The notes below the pieces were generated by a model that was not told the DNA's origin, ran no database searches, and was given only the letters and a program-made list of their open reading frames with translations. This document shows positions 8,601-17,810 of a DNA stretch of 64,000 nucleotides, in pieces. Within the stretch, counting starts at the first letter, position 1. The number at the start of each line of letters is the position of its first letter. The stretch comes from Acidobacteriota bacterium (GTDB taxonomy: Bacteria > Acidobacteriota > Terriglobia > Terriglobales > Acidobacteriaceae). The stretch covers positions 248,001 to 312,000 of the forward strand of contig JABCZH010000004.1 of the NCBI GenBank assembly GCA_013289795.1. Direction: 5' to 3'. A program made the translations under genes and the position numbers.

Positions 8601-9650
8601 ATGAAAGACCAGCTTACGGCGGGAGGGATCATTCGGGTCCTCGTGGCCGACGATACCCGAATCCATACCCAGTTGCTGGCGGACGCGTTGCGGCGGGACG
8701 GTGGTCTGCAAGTGGTCAGTTCAGATTCTGGATTCGAGGGTTTGACCGCTCGCGGCAGCCTGCACAACGTCGATGTTCTGGTGATCAGTTCCAGCCTGGA
8801 CGAAGAGCCCGGCCGCGGATTAGAGGCGTTGCGCGCCGTACGCGCGTCGCATCCTGACCTCCGGTCGGTGGTGTTGCTCGATTCTTCCAAGCGCGAAGCC
8901 ATCTTGGAGGCTTTTCGCGCTGGTGCCCGAGGGATTTTCAGTCGCCACGAATCTGCAGAGACTCTCGCGAAATGCGTGCACAGCGTGCATCGCGGGCAGA
9001 TCTGGGCGAACGGCGAGCAGATGGCATATGCGGCGGAAGCGCTGGCAACCCTGCACAGCATACGGGCGGTGGATGCGCACGGTCTGAATCTGCTCTCCAA
9101 ACGTGAACTGGAGGTGGTTCGCTGCCTAGCCGGGGGGCTCACCAATCGCGAGATTGCGGAGCAGTTGGGACTGAGCCAGCATACCATCAAGAATTACCTG
9201 TTTCGAGTGTTCGACAAGCTCGGCGTCTCTAGCCGGGTCGAACTCCTTTTCATGACTTTGAGCCAGGCCAATCAGTCGCAATCGTTGTTCCAGCATTTCC
9301 TCTCCACTCTGACCGGACCCAGGCTTCAGGACGAGGCAATCTTCACGGAATGCCAGAAGGCGGCCGAGCAGGGAGCGCCGATCGCCCAGGTGGCTCTGGC
9401 CCAGATGCACGGGACTCGCCGCGCCAACTCCAGGGACTTGATGCAAGCCTACATGTGGTACTTAATCGCGAGCGAAAAGATATCGCAGGCCGGCAAGAAC
9501 GTGAGTGAATCCCTTACTCCTGACGAACTACGTCAGGCTGAACTGATGGCCGCGGATTGGCTGGCCAAGACTAGGGAGGCACTGCCCCCACGTATAAAGA
9601 GTGCAACCAGCCACCCACCCCGCAGCAGCGCCAGCGCGTCTTCCGCTTAG
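8601..9650 (+). CDS. LuxR-type response regulator with Sel1-like tail
   Basis: A 349-residue protein. The receiver-like fold spans about 10-130; the acidic pair ADD (16-18) is present, but the phospho-acceptor position in VDVLVISSSLDEE reads Ser and the conserved Lys is not evident, so phosphorylation is doubtful. The LuxR/GerE helix-turn-helix (about 165-228) contains LSKRELEVVRCLAGGLTNRE and SQHTIKNYLFRVFDKLG. The C-terminal third carries a Sel1-like repeat (GAPIAQVALAQMHG, then DLMQAYMWYLIAS). ATG 8601 is preferred over the upstream TTG 8574 because GGAG lies five bases before it. The last 15 codons belong to a 46-bp element repeated at 18283-18328. Transcribed away from the EPS operon. 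Confidence 0.85.
   Translation: MKDQLTAGGIIRVLVADDTRIHTQLLADALRRDGGLQVVSSDSGFEGLTARGSLHNVDVLVISSSLDEEPGRGLEALRAVRASHPDLRSVVLLDSSKREAILEAFRAGARGIFSRHESAETLAKCVHSVHRGQIWANGEQMAYAAEALATLHSIRAVDAHGLNLLSKRELEVVRCLAGGLTNREIAEQLGLSQHTIKNYLFRVFDKLGVSSRVELLFMTLSQANQSQSLFQHFLSTLTGPRLQDEAIFTECQKAAEQGAPIAQVALAQMHGTRRANSRDLMQAYMWYLIASEKISQAGKNVSESLTPDELRQAELMAADWLAKTREALPPRIKSATSHPPRSSASASSA
9605..9650 (+). repeat. Copy A of a 46-bp dispersed repeat (C-terminal codons of the LuxR-type gene)
   Basis: This stretch, including the stop codon, matches 18283-18328 at 39 of 46 positions. Read in the same frame, both copies end in a very similar Ser/Ala-rich tail followed by TAG. Confidence 0.7.
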
Positions 9651-9713
9651 GCAAGCCGCAGCCCCCATTCTCGTCAGTTCCGACTCGCCACCCCGCCCAA
9701 CGGCCACCCTCGT

Positions 9714-9737
9714 GTCATCACGGTCTGTGACGATGAC
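9714..9737. terminator. Possible bidirectional terminator between convergent genes
   Basis: A stem GTCATC / GATGAC with a 12-base loop sits midway between the convergent LuxR-type and GloVer genes. There is no T-run on either side, so the assignment rests mainly on position. The rest of 9651-9820 shows nothing recognisable. Confidence 0.25.
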
Positions 9738-9820
9738 CACTGGCATAGGAATGCCTGTCTGCCGGAAGCTACCCAGGTTCCACTACGGGATCGCCTCGCC
9801 TCCGCCGAAATCCAACTTCA

Positions 9821-11545
9821 CTACGTTACTGTAAAAACCTCCGAACTCGTAGCCGTTCCATCTGGAGTGGTAACCGTGATCGGGCCGGTCTTTGCGCCGG
9901 TCGGAACCGTGGTGGTGATTTCGGTGTCGGAGTTGACGGTAAACGTGGCCTTCACGCCACCGAAGGTGACCCTGGTCGCGCCGGTGAAACTCGTGCCGTT
10001 GATCGTTACCGGTGTACCGACCGTACCGCTCATCGGGCTGAAGGTCACGATATGAGGAAGAACACGGAATGGCCGGTTGCTGGTCAGCGTGCCACCGGGC
10101 GTAGTCACAGTTACCGTGCCCGGAGTCGCACCGGACGGAACCACCGCCGTCAGGTAGCTGTCGGCAACCACGGTGAAGGTGCTTGCTGCGGTCCCGTTGA
10201 AGGAAACTGCCGTAGTTCCGGTAAGTCCCTGACCAAGGATTTCGACGGTCTGTCCTACAATACCGTACCAGGCGACCAAGTTGGCATACGGTTTCAATTT
10301 CATATCCAGGCTGAAGAAAACGCCTGTATTGATGTTGCCGCCATTTTGAGTCTGTCCGTATAGAGTCCCATTGGTGGCCTGAAACAGTGTGCCTTTGGGA
10401 TAAGAGCCTGTGGTCGAGTCGAAATTGTACAGAACAGTGTACTGGCCACTCGGTGTGAGTTGGAAGATGACTCCATACGCTTTGCTGCCGCCGCCTACTG
10501 TGACGCCATAGAAGTTGCCGTCGGTCCCCTGCACCAGGCCGCCGTAAGGGACGCCCCCATCCGTGCAACCGGGTTGGTTGCAGAAGCTATAAAGCACGCT
10601 GTACTTGCCCGCCGGGGTGATCTTGAACGCGACGCCCTCGCGGAAGCCCCCTGTGCCAAGGCCACCGGCGGAGGTCGTCCCATAGAAACTCCCGTCCGAG
10701 CCTTGTACAAGCCCGTCGTAAGGATTGAACCCATCGTTGCAGTTCACTTGAGCACAGAAGGTGTAGAGAACTGTGTACTTGCCGGCGGATGTTATTTTAA
10801 AAATTACGCCGCCGTTCACAAACGTATTCCCGATCGAGCCTCCGAGCGCAGTGGTCCCATAGAAATTGCCGTCGGTTCCCAGAACCAGGGGGGAATCAGA
10901 ATTCGCGCCATCCGTGAGCTGTTCGAATGTATGGATGACTTTGTACTTTCCGGAAGGCGTGATCCTGTAGATGACGCCGCACCCGCCGTTCAAGTACGTG
11001 CATTTGGAAATGTCTCCTCCTTCGCTTGCGGTGCCGTAAAAATTGCCATCCATACCTTGCACGGGTGGTGCAATAGGAGTGTTTCCATTGACCTGGTTAG
11101 TGCCGCCAAAGACGTTAAAGTCGAATACCTTGCCGGCTGAGGTCATGCCAAAGATGGTCCCTACTTGATCAGAACCGCCGGCCTCAGTCGTACCCCAGAA
11201 CCCTCCATCGGTTCCCAGCGTCAGGCCGCTGAAGGGAAAGGCTCCGTCTCCCGTTTGCGTCAGGAAGCTGTGCAATACGGTCACCTTCCCTCTTGGTGTG
11301 ATCTTGAACGCGGTACCGCCCGAGTCACACCCCCCGTTTGGGCTTGTGCTGTATAGGTTGCCATCGCGTCCCTGCGCGATGACGCCTGTATTCTCAGGGG
11401 TAAGCGGATCGCACTTGACGTTCCCAAAGTTGTATAGCACGGTGTAGGTTTGGGCGTGGAGCGCGGTCGCCACTGTGGCGAGCGCCAAGCCAAGCAACAA
11501 ACCGACCAGCTTGGGATTAGGGGTCAAACTCCTGATTCGATTCAT
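9821..11545 (-). CDS. Secreted GloVer-repeat protein with two IPT/TIG domains
   Basis: A 574-residue exported protein. The signal peptide has a hydrophobic core at 14-30 and a probable cleavage after LHA. About seven Gloeo/Verruco repeats follow (about 33-405), each with a G-x-D-G-N-(F/L)-Y-G-T-T core and a (V/I)-F-K-I-T-P-(S/A)-G-K-Y segment. Two IPT/TIG immunoglobulin-like domains follow (about 410-490 and 493-574). Such proteins are probably beta-propeller-like surface or secreted proteins; no enzymatic motif is visible. A strong AGGAGG sequence precedes ATG 11545. Divergent from the winged-helix kinase gene at 11704 and convergent with the LuxR-type gene. Confidence 0.85.
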   Translation of the reverse strand: MNRIRSLTPNPKLVGLLLGLALATVATALHAQTYTVLYNFGNVKCDPLTPENTGVIAQGRDGNLYSTSPNGGCDSGGTAFKITPRGKVTVLHSFLTQTGDGAFPFSGLTLGTDGGFWGTTEAGGSDQVGTIFGMTSAGKVFDFNVFGGTNQVNGNTPIAPPVQGMDGNFYGTASEGGDISKCTYLNGGCGVIYRITPSGKYKVIHTFEQLTDGANSDSPLVLGTDGNFYGTTALGGSIGNTFVNGGVIFKITSAGKYTVLYTFCAQVNCNDGFNPYDGLVQGSDGSFYGTTSAGGLGTGGFREGVAFKITPAGKYSVLYSFCNQPGCTDGGVPYGGLVQGTDGNFYGVTVGGGSKAYGVIFQLTPSGQYTVLYNFDSTTGSYPKGTLFQATNGTLYGQTQNGGNINTGVFFSLDMKLKPYANLVAWYGIVGQTVEILGQGLTGTTAVSFNGTAASTFTVVADSYLTAVVPSGATPGTVTVTTPGGTLTSNRPFRVLPHIVTFSPMSGTVGTPVTINGTSFTGATRVTFGGVKATFTVNSDTEITTTVPTGAKTGPITVTTPDGTATSSEVFTVT

Positions 11546-11703
11546 TTCACTCCTCCTGAAATCTCGAGATCGAAAAGGTGGGGTCTGCGGTACCCGACTT
11601 GTGAGAAAATATCACCCAAGTCGATCCAGTCGGCGTAGCTTGCACTATTCCCCAACCGCTGTCTTGACGGAGTTCTGAAGAATTCTTTAAGAATGCTAAG
11701 TCT

Positions 11704-14475
11704 ATGGTTTTCAAGGGCTCACCCAGCGATGTTCAGGATCGAGCCGGGCGTCTCTGGCGGTTTGCTGACTGCGAGTTTGACGAACTCTGTCTTGAGCTAC
11801 GGGTCAAAGGCAAGCTGGTAAACCTGGAGTTGAAGCCTTTGGAGGTTCTGCTGCAGCTCGTACTTCGTGCCGGCACAGTGGTTACCAAGGAAGAATTGCT
11901 GGAAACGGTCTGGCCGGGCCTGACCGTCGTGGATGGCTCTGTTGCCACGGCGATCTCCAAACTCCGCAAAGCACTGGAAGACGAGGATGCTACCGTTGTT
12001 TCAACAATTGCACGCGTCGGTTACAAATTGGCGGTCGCTGTTCATAGCACAGACCTTTCACCCTTTCTGACATGGCGGCGCTCGGGCTTTAAGACTGGCG
12101 ATCCGGTGCCTGGCCGTGAGCAATGGCGCTTGAAGTCTTGTCTCGATCTGTCATCTTCGAGCGATGTCTGGCTCGCTGAAAATCCGAAAACCGGCGACCT
12201 TCGTGTCTTTAAGTTTGCCTGTGATGAATTCCATCTCAAAGGCTTGAAGCGCGAGGTTACGGTTTCCCGGTTTCTGCGCCAATGCCTCGGCGATCGGCCG
12301 GAGTTCGTCCACATCCTGGAATGGAGTTTTGAGAGTCAACCCTACTTCCTCGAGAGTGAATATGGGGGCCTGAACCTTGTGAGGTGGGCCGACAGCCAGA
12401 GTGGACTTTCCAATATCCCTCTCCCCGTGCGCCTGCGCCTGCTTGCGGACGTGGCTAAAGCGGTCGCGGCAGCTCATGGAGCCGGTGTCCTGCACAAGGA
12501 TTTGAAGCCGGCGAATATTCTAGTGGCGCCAGAGGTCAATGGCAGGTGGCTGGTAAAGGTCGGCGACTTTGGAATTGCTTCATTAGTCGAGCCGTCTCGA
12601 CTGAAGGATATGGGAATCACCAATCTCGGTATCACCCAGACTGGAGGCCCGCAATCACCGTCGTTGACCGGGACACTCATGTATCTGGCTCCGGAAATTC
12701 TCTCTGGACAGCGCCCCACTGCAGCGGCCGATGTCTACGCTTTGGGTGTCATGCTCTACCAACTTGTGACTGGCGACTTTCGCAAACCGCTTGCACCGGG
12801 GTGGGAAGGAAACATCGCAGATCCGATAGTTCGGGAGGACATTGCGCAAGCTGCCTGCGGCGATCCCGCTCGTCGTCTTAATAGCGCTGCGGAGTTGGCG
12901 GAGCGCCTGTTGAACCTTGATCACCGCCGCCAGCAGCGCGACGCGCTCGAAGAGTCAGCCAGACGTGAAAAGATCGCTGAACGCAAACGCGCCGAAGCTC
13001 GTACTCGGCGGCCCTGGGTTGCGGCAGCTTCGGTTCTGCTGGTGGGGTTGCTGCTGAGCCTGAGTCTCTACCGGAGATTGGCATCCGCCCGCCCGGCCAT
13101 GAAGACAGTGGCGGTTCTCCCGTTTCAAAATGCAGGCTCGGATCACAGTCTCGACTTTCTCCAACTTGCTCTGCCGGATGAAGTCGCAACCACTCTTAGT
13201 CACACGCGTTCGATTTCAATCCGCCCTTTTGCGTCGACTCGCAAATACACGGAACCGTTCCTTGACCTTCAGAAGACCGGCAAGGAGATGCAAGTGACCA
13301 CGGTCGTGACGGGGCATTTCCAGCGGGTAGGAGAGCAACTGCAAATCACGTTGGAGGCCATCGACGTCGAAAAGAACCGCTCGCTTTGGCGAGATACGCT
13401 CAACGTTCCAGCTCAAGATCTGCTTGCGATGCAGGACAAGATCACAACCAAAGTCCAGGTTGGACTGGCATCGGCTTTGGGAGCGTCCGCACTCACAACC
13501 GACGCCGCTCCGCGCCCAAGCAATGAAGAGGCGTATGACCTGTACTTGCGCAGCGCTGCTGTGGCGGATAGCTCCGGCCCGGATCTGCAAGCAATTGCGA
13601 TGTTGGAAAAAGCCGTGGGTCTGGACCCGAACTATGCTCCGGCATGGGTTGCTTTGGGGCGCAGATACTACACCGAGGCTCGCTACGAAAGCGAAGCCGG
13701 GGACGAAGTCATGATGGAGCGTTTCCAGGCAGCCACCGAACACGCCTTAGCCCTGGATCCCAATTCCATCACTGCTGGCGCCGCACTTGCCCTGAGGCAC
13801 ACGGAACAAGGAGAGTTGTCCAGGGGTTATCAGCGGGCCGAGGATCTGGTTCGCCGCCGCCCTGACAGTGCAGATGCTCACTTCATGTTGAGCTATGTGT
13901 TGCGGTATGCGGGACTATTGGAAGAAGCTGCCAGCCAGTGTGAGACAGCCTACTCGCTCGATCCTCACGCTCAGACCAACGTCTTGCGGTCTTGTGCGGT
14001 TGTTTTCATGGCACGGGGGAACTATCGGCGCGCCAGGGATTTTCTCAACATCGATCCCGGTTCAGAACTGGCAAAAGGGCTCAGCATCGGCATCCTTGTG
14101 CGCGAAGGCAAGGAACAGGAAGCCCGCCAGCTTGAACCATCGCAACTACCGCACTGGGGGAGCTTCAACTTGCTGCTGGCTTGCGTGCAACACCAGCCGC
14201 CAGCTGAAATTGTCGGTCTGTCGCGCGCTGTGCTGCCCTCACCAGATGCGGAGGTGAACTATTTTGCCGCTTCGCATCTCGCCTACTGCGGACAAAGCAG
14301 CGCTGCTTTTCAGATGCTGAAACGGACCATCCAGGGCAACTACTGCTCCTATCCCGCGCTCGATACGGATCCCTTCTTTGCTGGCTTGCGTGCTAAACCT
14401 GAGTTTACCGAGATTCGTTCCGCCGCGATCGCATGCCAGAACAACTTCCTGGCCCAGCGAACTGAGCAGCGCTGA
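11704..14475 (+). CDS. Winged-helix / Ser-Thr kinase / TolB-N-like / TPR fusion protein
   Basis: A 923-residue membrane protein. An OmpR/CadC-type winged helix (about 15-113) contains ELKPLEVLLQLVLRAG and ends with VSTIARVGYKLAV. A Ser/Thr kinase domain (about 137-405) has candidate VAIK-type Lys170, catalytic HKDLKPAN at 264-271 (HKD rather than HRD), DFG at 288-290 and an APE segment near 329-331. The glycine-rich loop is degenerate (DLSSSSDVW). One transmembrane helix lies at 438-457. A TolB-N-like or CadC-like segment begins at MKTVAVLPF (466), and TPR-like repeats cover about 605-900. The layout puts DNA binding and kinase in the cytoplasm and the TPR sensor outside. ATG 11704 has only a weak ribosome-binding site. 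The palindrome AAGAATTCTT lies just upstream. Confidence 0.87.
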   Translation: MVFKGSPSDVQDRAGRLWRFADCEFDELCLELRVKGKLVNLELKPLEVLLQLVLRAGTVVTKEELLETVWPGLTVVDGSVATAISKLRKALEDEDATVVSTIARVGYKLAVAVHSTDLSPFLTWRRSGFKTGDPVPGREQWRLKSCLDLSSSSDVWLAENPKTGDLRVFKFACDEFHLKGLKREVTVSRFLRQCLGDRPEFVHILEWSFESQPYFLESEYGGLNLVRWADSQSGLSNIPLPVRLRLLADVAKAVAAAHGAGVLHKDLKPANILVAPEVNGRWLVKVGDFGIASLVEPSRLKDMGITNLGITQTGGPQSPSLTGTLMYLAPEILSGQRPTAAADVYALGVMLYQLVTGDFRKPLAPGWEGNIADPIVREDIAQAACGDPARRLNSAAELAERLLNLDHRRQQRDALEESARREKIAERKRAEARTRRPWVAAASVLLVGLLLSLSLYRRLASARPAMKTVAVLPFQNAGSDHSLDFLQLALPDEVATTLSHTRSISIRPFASTRKYTEPFLDLQKTGKEMQVTTVVTGHFQRVGEQLQITLEAIDVEKNRSLWRDTLNVPAQDLLAMQDKITTKVQVGLASALGASALTTDAAPRPSNEEAYDLYLRSAAVADSSGPDLQAIAMLEKAVGLDPNYAPAWVALGRRYYTEARYESEAGDEVMMERFQAATEHALALDPNSITAGAALALRHTEQGELSRGYQRAEDLVRRRPDSADAHFMLSYVLRYAGLLEEAASQCETAYSLDPHAQTNVLRSCAVVFMARGNYRRARDFLNIDPGSELAKGLSIGILVREGKEQEARQLEPSQLPHWGSFNLLLACVQHQPPAEIVGLSRAVLPSPDAEVNYFAASHLAYCGQSSAAFQMLKRTIQGNYCSYPALDTDPFFAGLRAKPEFTEIRSAAIACQNNFLAQRTEQR

Positions 14476-15023
14476 TGTCGAGCCCTCCAAAACATTGATA
14501 GCAGTATCTCAGGAAGGATTGTTAGCGTAACATCGCCGTTACACATTGACCAGTGTTGGTGAGAGAGAACGCCCTTTTGTTACGGCGGAAGCGAAATGGG
14601 AGTCGAAAGCACCGTCAAACCTACATTCAACAACCCGCAGCGCAACCGATGGCAGTTTTAGATATATAGAAGGTAGTGCAAGGCAGTGATAATGGCAGGT
14701 GATCGGCAGGTTGTATTGACAGGCTCAGTGCAGTCTGGCGGGTGTTTTCGTCCTGAGTTTCAAAACCCGAGTTTCTTGCGCGGATTCTGTTTGGGAAGCA
14801 TTTTCGGCACACGCAAGTCCACCCCAGTCCCCTGACCATAACACTTGCGCTGTTCTTTTTTTCTTGTGCGGAAAAGAAAGGGTTCCCGCACAGGTCGGGA
14901 TTTCCCGATTACTGGTGAAATTGATTCTATAACAAATGCCGGTTCTCACACCCGAGTAGACTTTGGTGGTGCCAACCAACCCACCCCTGAGAGGCGGCTT
15001 CTTACCGCTGCTGAGTCCGGCGC
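14476..15023. other. Intergenic region between convergent genes, no gene seen
   Basis: This 548-bp stretch lies between the kinase stop and the stop of the FG-GAP/GloVer hybrid. It holds two inverted repeats: 14527-14542 (5-bp stem) and 14865-14892 (7-bp stem TGTGCGG / CCGCACA next to a T7 run). The T-run precedes the second stem on the plus strand and reads as an A-run after it on the minus strand, so neither orientation gives a canonical intrinsic terminator. A TTGACA at about 14716 has no matching -10. Confidence 0.4.
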
Positions 15024-17720
15024 TTACGGCGCGACCAGAAACTTTCGATTGCTCGTAAGCGTGCCTAGGGACGTGGTCACGTCCACAAACCCAGTGGTCG
15101 CACCTGCTGGTACGCTGCTCGTGATTAAGGAACCTGAGGCCACGTTGAAGGCAGCCGGAGTCCCGTTAAACGTGAGGCTGGTCGCGTCCGTCAGATCGGT
15201 TCCCAGAATCCCGACTCCAGCTCCAACCCTGCCGGAGGCAGGCAGCGTTGTCACAAACGGGTCCAGACCTACGGACAAACTGAATACCGTCCCATCGTTA
15301 TTGGCGCCGCCAGACGGCGTTGTCCCGTAGAACGTCCCATTGGTGTCCTGGAGCAGCGTGGCTTGAGGGAAGGCGCCGTCCGGGCAATTGCTTTGGGCGC
15401 AAAAGTTGTAAAGAGTCGTCAGCGTGCCGCTCGGGGTGATTCTAAAGATGGTGCCATGACCGTTCACGCCGAAAGAGATTGTTGTCCCGTAAAAATTCCC
15501 ATCAGCGGCTTGGACCAGCGCGGCCTCAGGGCCGGCGCCGTCCGGGCAACCGTTTTGGGGGCAAAAGCTGTACAGGCTCGTCAGCCTGCCGTTTAGAGTG
15601 ATTTTGAAGACGGTCCCGAGAGCGTTGACTCCGCCCGAGAACGTTGTCCCGTACAACTTCCCATCGGCGCCTTGGACCAGCCCGGCGTCAGGCTTGGCGC
15701 CGTCCAGGCAACCGCTTTGGGCGCAAAAGCGATAAACAGTCGTCAGTGTGCCACCTAGGGTCATCTTGAAAACTGTGCCATCGTCGTTGTCCCCGCCCAG
15801 GTGGGTTGTTCCGTACAAATTCCCATCGGTGGCCTCGACCAGATCCCCTTCGGGGCTGGAGCCGTCGTTGGAAGAGCCGAAGTCGTGAAGCTTGGTCCAT
15901 GTGCCGCTTGGGGTGATCTTGAAGACCGTGCCCACACTGTTGGCCCCGCCCTGGAAGGTTGTCCCGTACAAATTCCCATTGCTGGCCTGGATCAACGCGT
16001 GGTTAGGCCCTTGACCGTCGGTGCAACCGCCTTGCGAGCAAAAACTGTAAAGCGTCGTCAGCCTGCCGTTCAGAGTGATTTTGAAAACGGTGCCGCCGCC
16101 GTTGGCTCCGCCCCCAGACGTTGTTCCGTACAAATTCCCATTGGTGGCCTGAACCAGCGTCGCGTAAGGGCTCGCGCCGTCCGGACAACCGCTTTGGGCG
16201 CAAAAGTTGTAAACCGTCGTCAGTGTGCCGGTAGGGGTGATTTTGAAGACCGTGCCATTGTTGAAGGCCCCGCCCGCGGACGTAGTCCCGTAGAGGTTCC
16301 CATTGACGGCCTGGACCAGTCCCGCGTAAGGGGTGGCGCCGTCGGTGGAATTGAAGCTGTGCAGTGGGGTGAGCTTCGGCGGCAGCACGAACACGTAAGC
16401 TGCTCCCATGAAAGCACCCTTGTTGCGAGCTCCCACCACCGCTGTCGAGCCGGAGATGGCTACCGAGAGCCCGAAAGCGTCGCCCGAGGTGCCGTCGGAG
16501 GCAGTGAGTTCATCCTGCTGCGTCCAAGTCGTCCCCGAACGCATGAACACATAGGCCGCCCCGACAGTGTTACCGCCGAGGGCTCCCGCCACCGCGGTGG
16601 AACCGGAGCTGGCTACCGAGGTGCCGAACGCGTCTTGCGGAGCACCGTCGGAGGCGGTCAGCTCGGCCTGCTGCGTCCAGGTCGTCCCCGAGCGCACAAA
16701 CACGTAGGCCGCCCCAGTGCTCGAGTTCTTGCCGGGGGCTCCGGCCACCACGGTAGAGCCCGACACGGCCACGGAGTAGCCGAGGCCGTCGTCCGCAACA
16801 CCATCGGAGGCGGTAAGCTCGGCCTGCTGCGTCCAAGTCGTCCCCGAACGCACGAACACGTAGACTGCGCCGAAGCTGACGTTGTAGCCGATGGCTCCGA
16901 CCACCGCGGTGGAATCGGAGATGGCCACGGAAACGCCGAAGAGTTCGCCCGTAACAGTGTCGGAAGCGGTGAGCTCCGCCTGCTGAGTCCAAGTCGTCCC
17001 CGAACTCACGAACACGTAGGCCACTCCGGCGAGGAAGTTCTTGCCCTCGGCTCCTACCACCGCGGTGGAGCCGGAGATGGCTACGGAGATGCCGAACGCG
17101 TCGCCCCCGGCACCGTCGGAGGCGGTGAGCTCCGCCTGCTGAGTCCAAGTCGTCCCCGAGCGCACGAACACGTAGGCGGCCCCGGTGTAGGAGTTCTTTT
17201 CGTAGGCCCCCACCACCGCAGTAGAACCGGAGATGGCTACGGAGAAGCCGAACTGGTCGTTCGGAGCGCCGTCGGAGGCGATCAGCTCTGCCTGCTGGGT
17301 CCAAGTCGTCCCCGAGCGCACGAACACGTAGGCCGCCCCATTGGTCAAGTTCTTGCCGGGGGCTCCCACGACCGCGGTGAAACCGTCGATGGCTACCGAG
17401 GTGCCGAAGAGGTCGTTAGGACCGCCGTCGGAGGCAGTGAGTTCGGCCTGCTGGGTAGCGCCCGGGGCCTTGTTGATTCGCCCGAGCTTGGCTCGCACGG
17501 CCGCCCGCAGCGACGCCGGCGCTTGGGCCAGAGTCATTGGGGAGGCAGACGCCGAGCGCCATGTCGGTGCCGACGGCAGAACCCGTTGCGCCGAGGTGGA
17601 TGCGATGAAGCGGGACCCGACCTGATTTCGACTGTCCTGCGCGGCCAGCCGGAGCGGCACAGCCAGCGTCGCAACGAATACAGTCATCGCTGTAATCAAA
17701 ACTAATGTCCTGGATTTCAT
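15024..17720 (-). CDS. Secreted FG-GAP / GloVer hybrid repeat protein with IPT-like end
   Basis: An 898-residue exported protein. The start was placed at ATG 17720 because a perfect AGGAGG precedes it and a signal peptide follows (SRTLVLITAMTVFVATLAVP, cleavage near LAAQ). After a linker come seven near-identical 52-residue FG-GAP-type repeats (about 90-450), each with SGTTWTQQAELTASDG and (F/L)GxSVAxSGSTAVVGA cores. Seven GloVer repeats follow (about 452-810) with GNLYGTT and GTVFKIT cores, then a C-terminal IPT/TIG-like domain (about 815-898). Two different putative propeller arrays are joined in one chain. No catalytic motif is seen; adhesion or matrix structure is only a guess. A TTGACA promoter lies about 100 bp upstream. 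Confidence 0.85.
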   Translation of the reverse strand: MKSRTLVLITAMTVFVATLAVPLRLAAQDSRNQVGSRFIASTSAQRVLPSAPTWRSASASPMTLAQAPASLRAAVRAKLGRINKAPGATQQAELTASDGGPNDLFGTSVAIDGFTAVVGAPGKNLTNGAAYVFVRSGTTWTQQAELIASDGAPNDQFGFSVAISGSTAVVGAYEKNSYTGAAYVFVRSGTTWTQQAELTASDGAGGDAFGISVAISGSTAVVGAEGKNFLAGVAYVFVSSGTTWTQQAELTASDTVTGELFGVSVAISDSTAVVGAIGYNVSFGAVYVFVRSGTTWTQQAELTASDGVADDGLGYSVAVSGSTVVAGAPGKNSSTGAAYVFVRSGTTWTQQAELTASDGAPQDAFGTSVASSGSTAVAGALGGNTVGAAYVFMRSGTTWTQQDELTASDGTSGDAFGLSVAISGSTAVVGARNKGAFMGAAYVFVLPPKLTPLHSFNSTDGATPYAGLVQAVNGNLYGTTSAGGAFNNGTVFKITPTGTLTTVYNFCAQSGCPDGASPYATLVQATNGNLYGTTSGGGANGGGTVFKITLNGRLTTLYSFCSQGGCTDGQGPNHALIQASNGNLYGTTFQGGANSVGTVFKITPSGTWTKLHDFGSSNDGSSPEGDLVEATDGNLYGTTHLGGDNDDGTVFKMTLGGTLTTVYRFCAQSGCLDGAKPDAGLVQGADGKLYGTTFSGGVNALGTVFKITLNGRLTSLYSFCPQNGCPDGAGPEAALVQAADGNFYGTTISFGVNGHGTIFRITPSGTLTTLYNFCAQSNCPDGAFPQATLLQDTNGTFYGTTPSGGANNDGTVFSLSVGLDPFVTTLPASGRVGAGVGILGTDLTDATSLTFNGTPAAFNVASGSLITSSVPAGATTGFVDVTTSLGTLTSNRKFLVAP
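15250..16374 (-). repeat. Seven-copy GloVer repeat array in the hybrid gene
   Basis: Tandem coding repeats of roughly 50-55 codons with strongly conserved cores for the Tyr-Gly-Thr-Thr and Val-Phe-Lys-Ile-Thr segments. Related to the array in the 9821-11545 gene. Confidence 0.75.
16375..17453 (-). repeat. Seven-copy 156-bp FG-GAP-type tandem repeat
   Basis: Seven direct coding repeats of 52 codons in the hybrid gene, well conserved at the DNA level. They keep a long antisense frame open on the plus strand, which is not a gene. Copy number is likely to be unstable by slippage or recombination. Confidence 0.8.
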
Positions 17721-17810
17721 TGTGCCTCCTCTGCGTTCGCGTAGAAGCGAGCGCCCCGGTTCAGGTCGGACCACCGGGAAGGACAGGGGTGGGTGCGCCT
17801 GAACGCGATA

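Noticed and set aside
14865-14892. Stem-loop beside a T7 run as an intrinsic terminator
   Set aside because: The T-run precedes the stem on the plus strand and becomes an A-run after it on the minus strand, so neither gene would be followed by stem plus U-tract.
16375-17453. Regular repeats that might be a CRISPR array
   Set aside because: The repeats are 156 bp, contiguous and in frame with a coding sequence, with no spacers. The same holds for the 135-bp repeats at 24674-25471.
15801-17705. A 634-codon open frame on the plus strand
   Set aside because: It is the antisense of the FG-GAP/GloVer repeat array. The period is a multiple of three, so one open antisense unit stays open throughout. 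It has no signal peptide, recognisable domain or ribosome-binding site.
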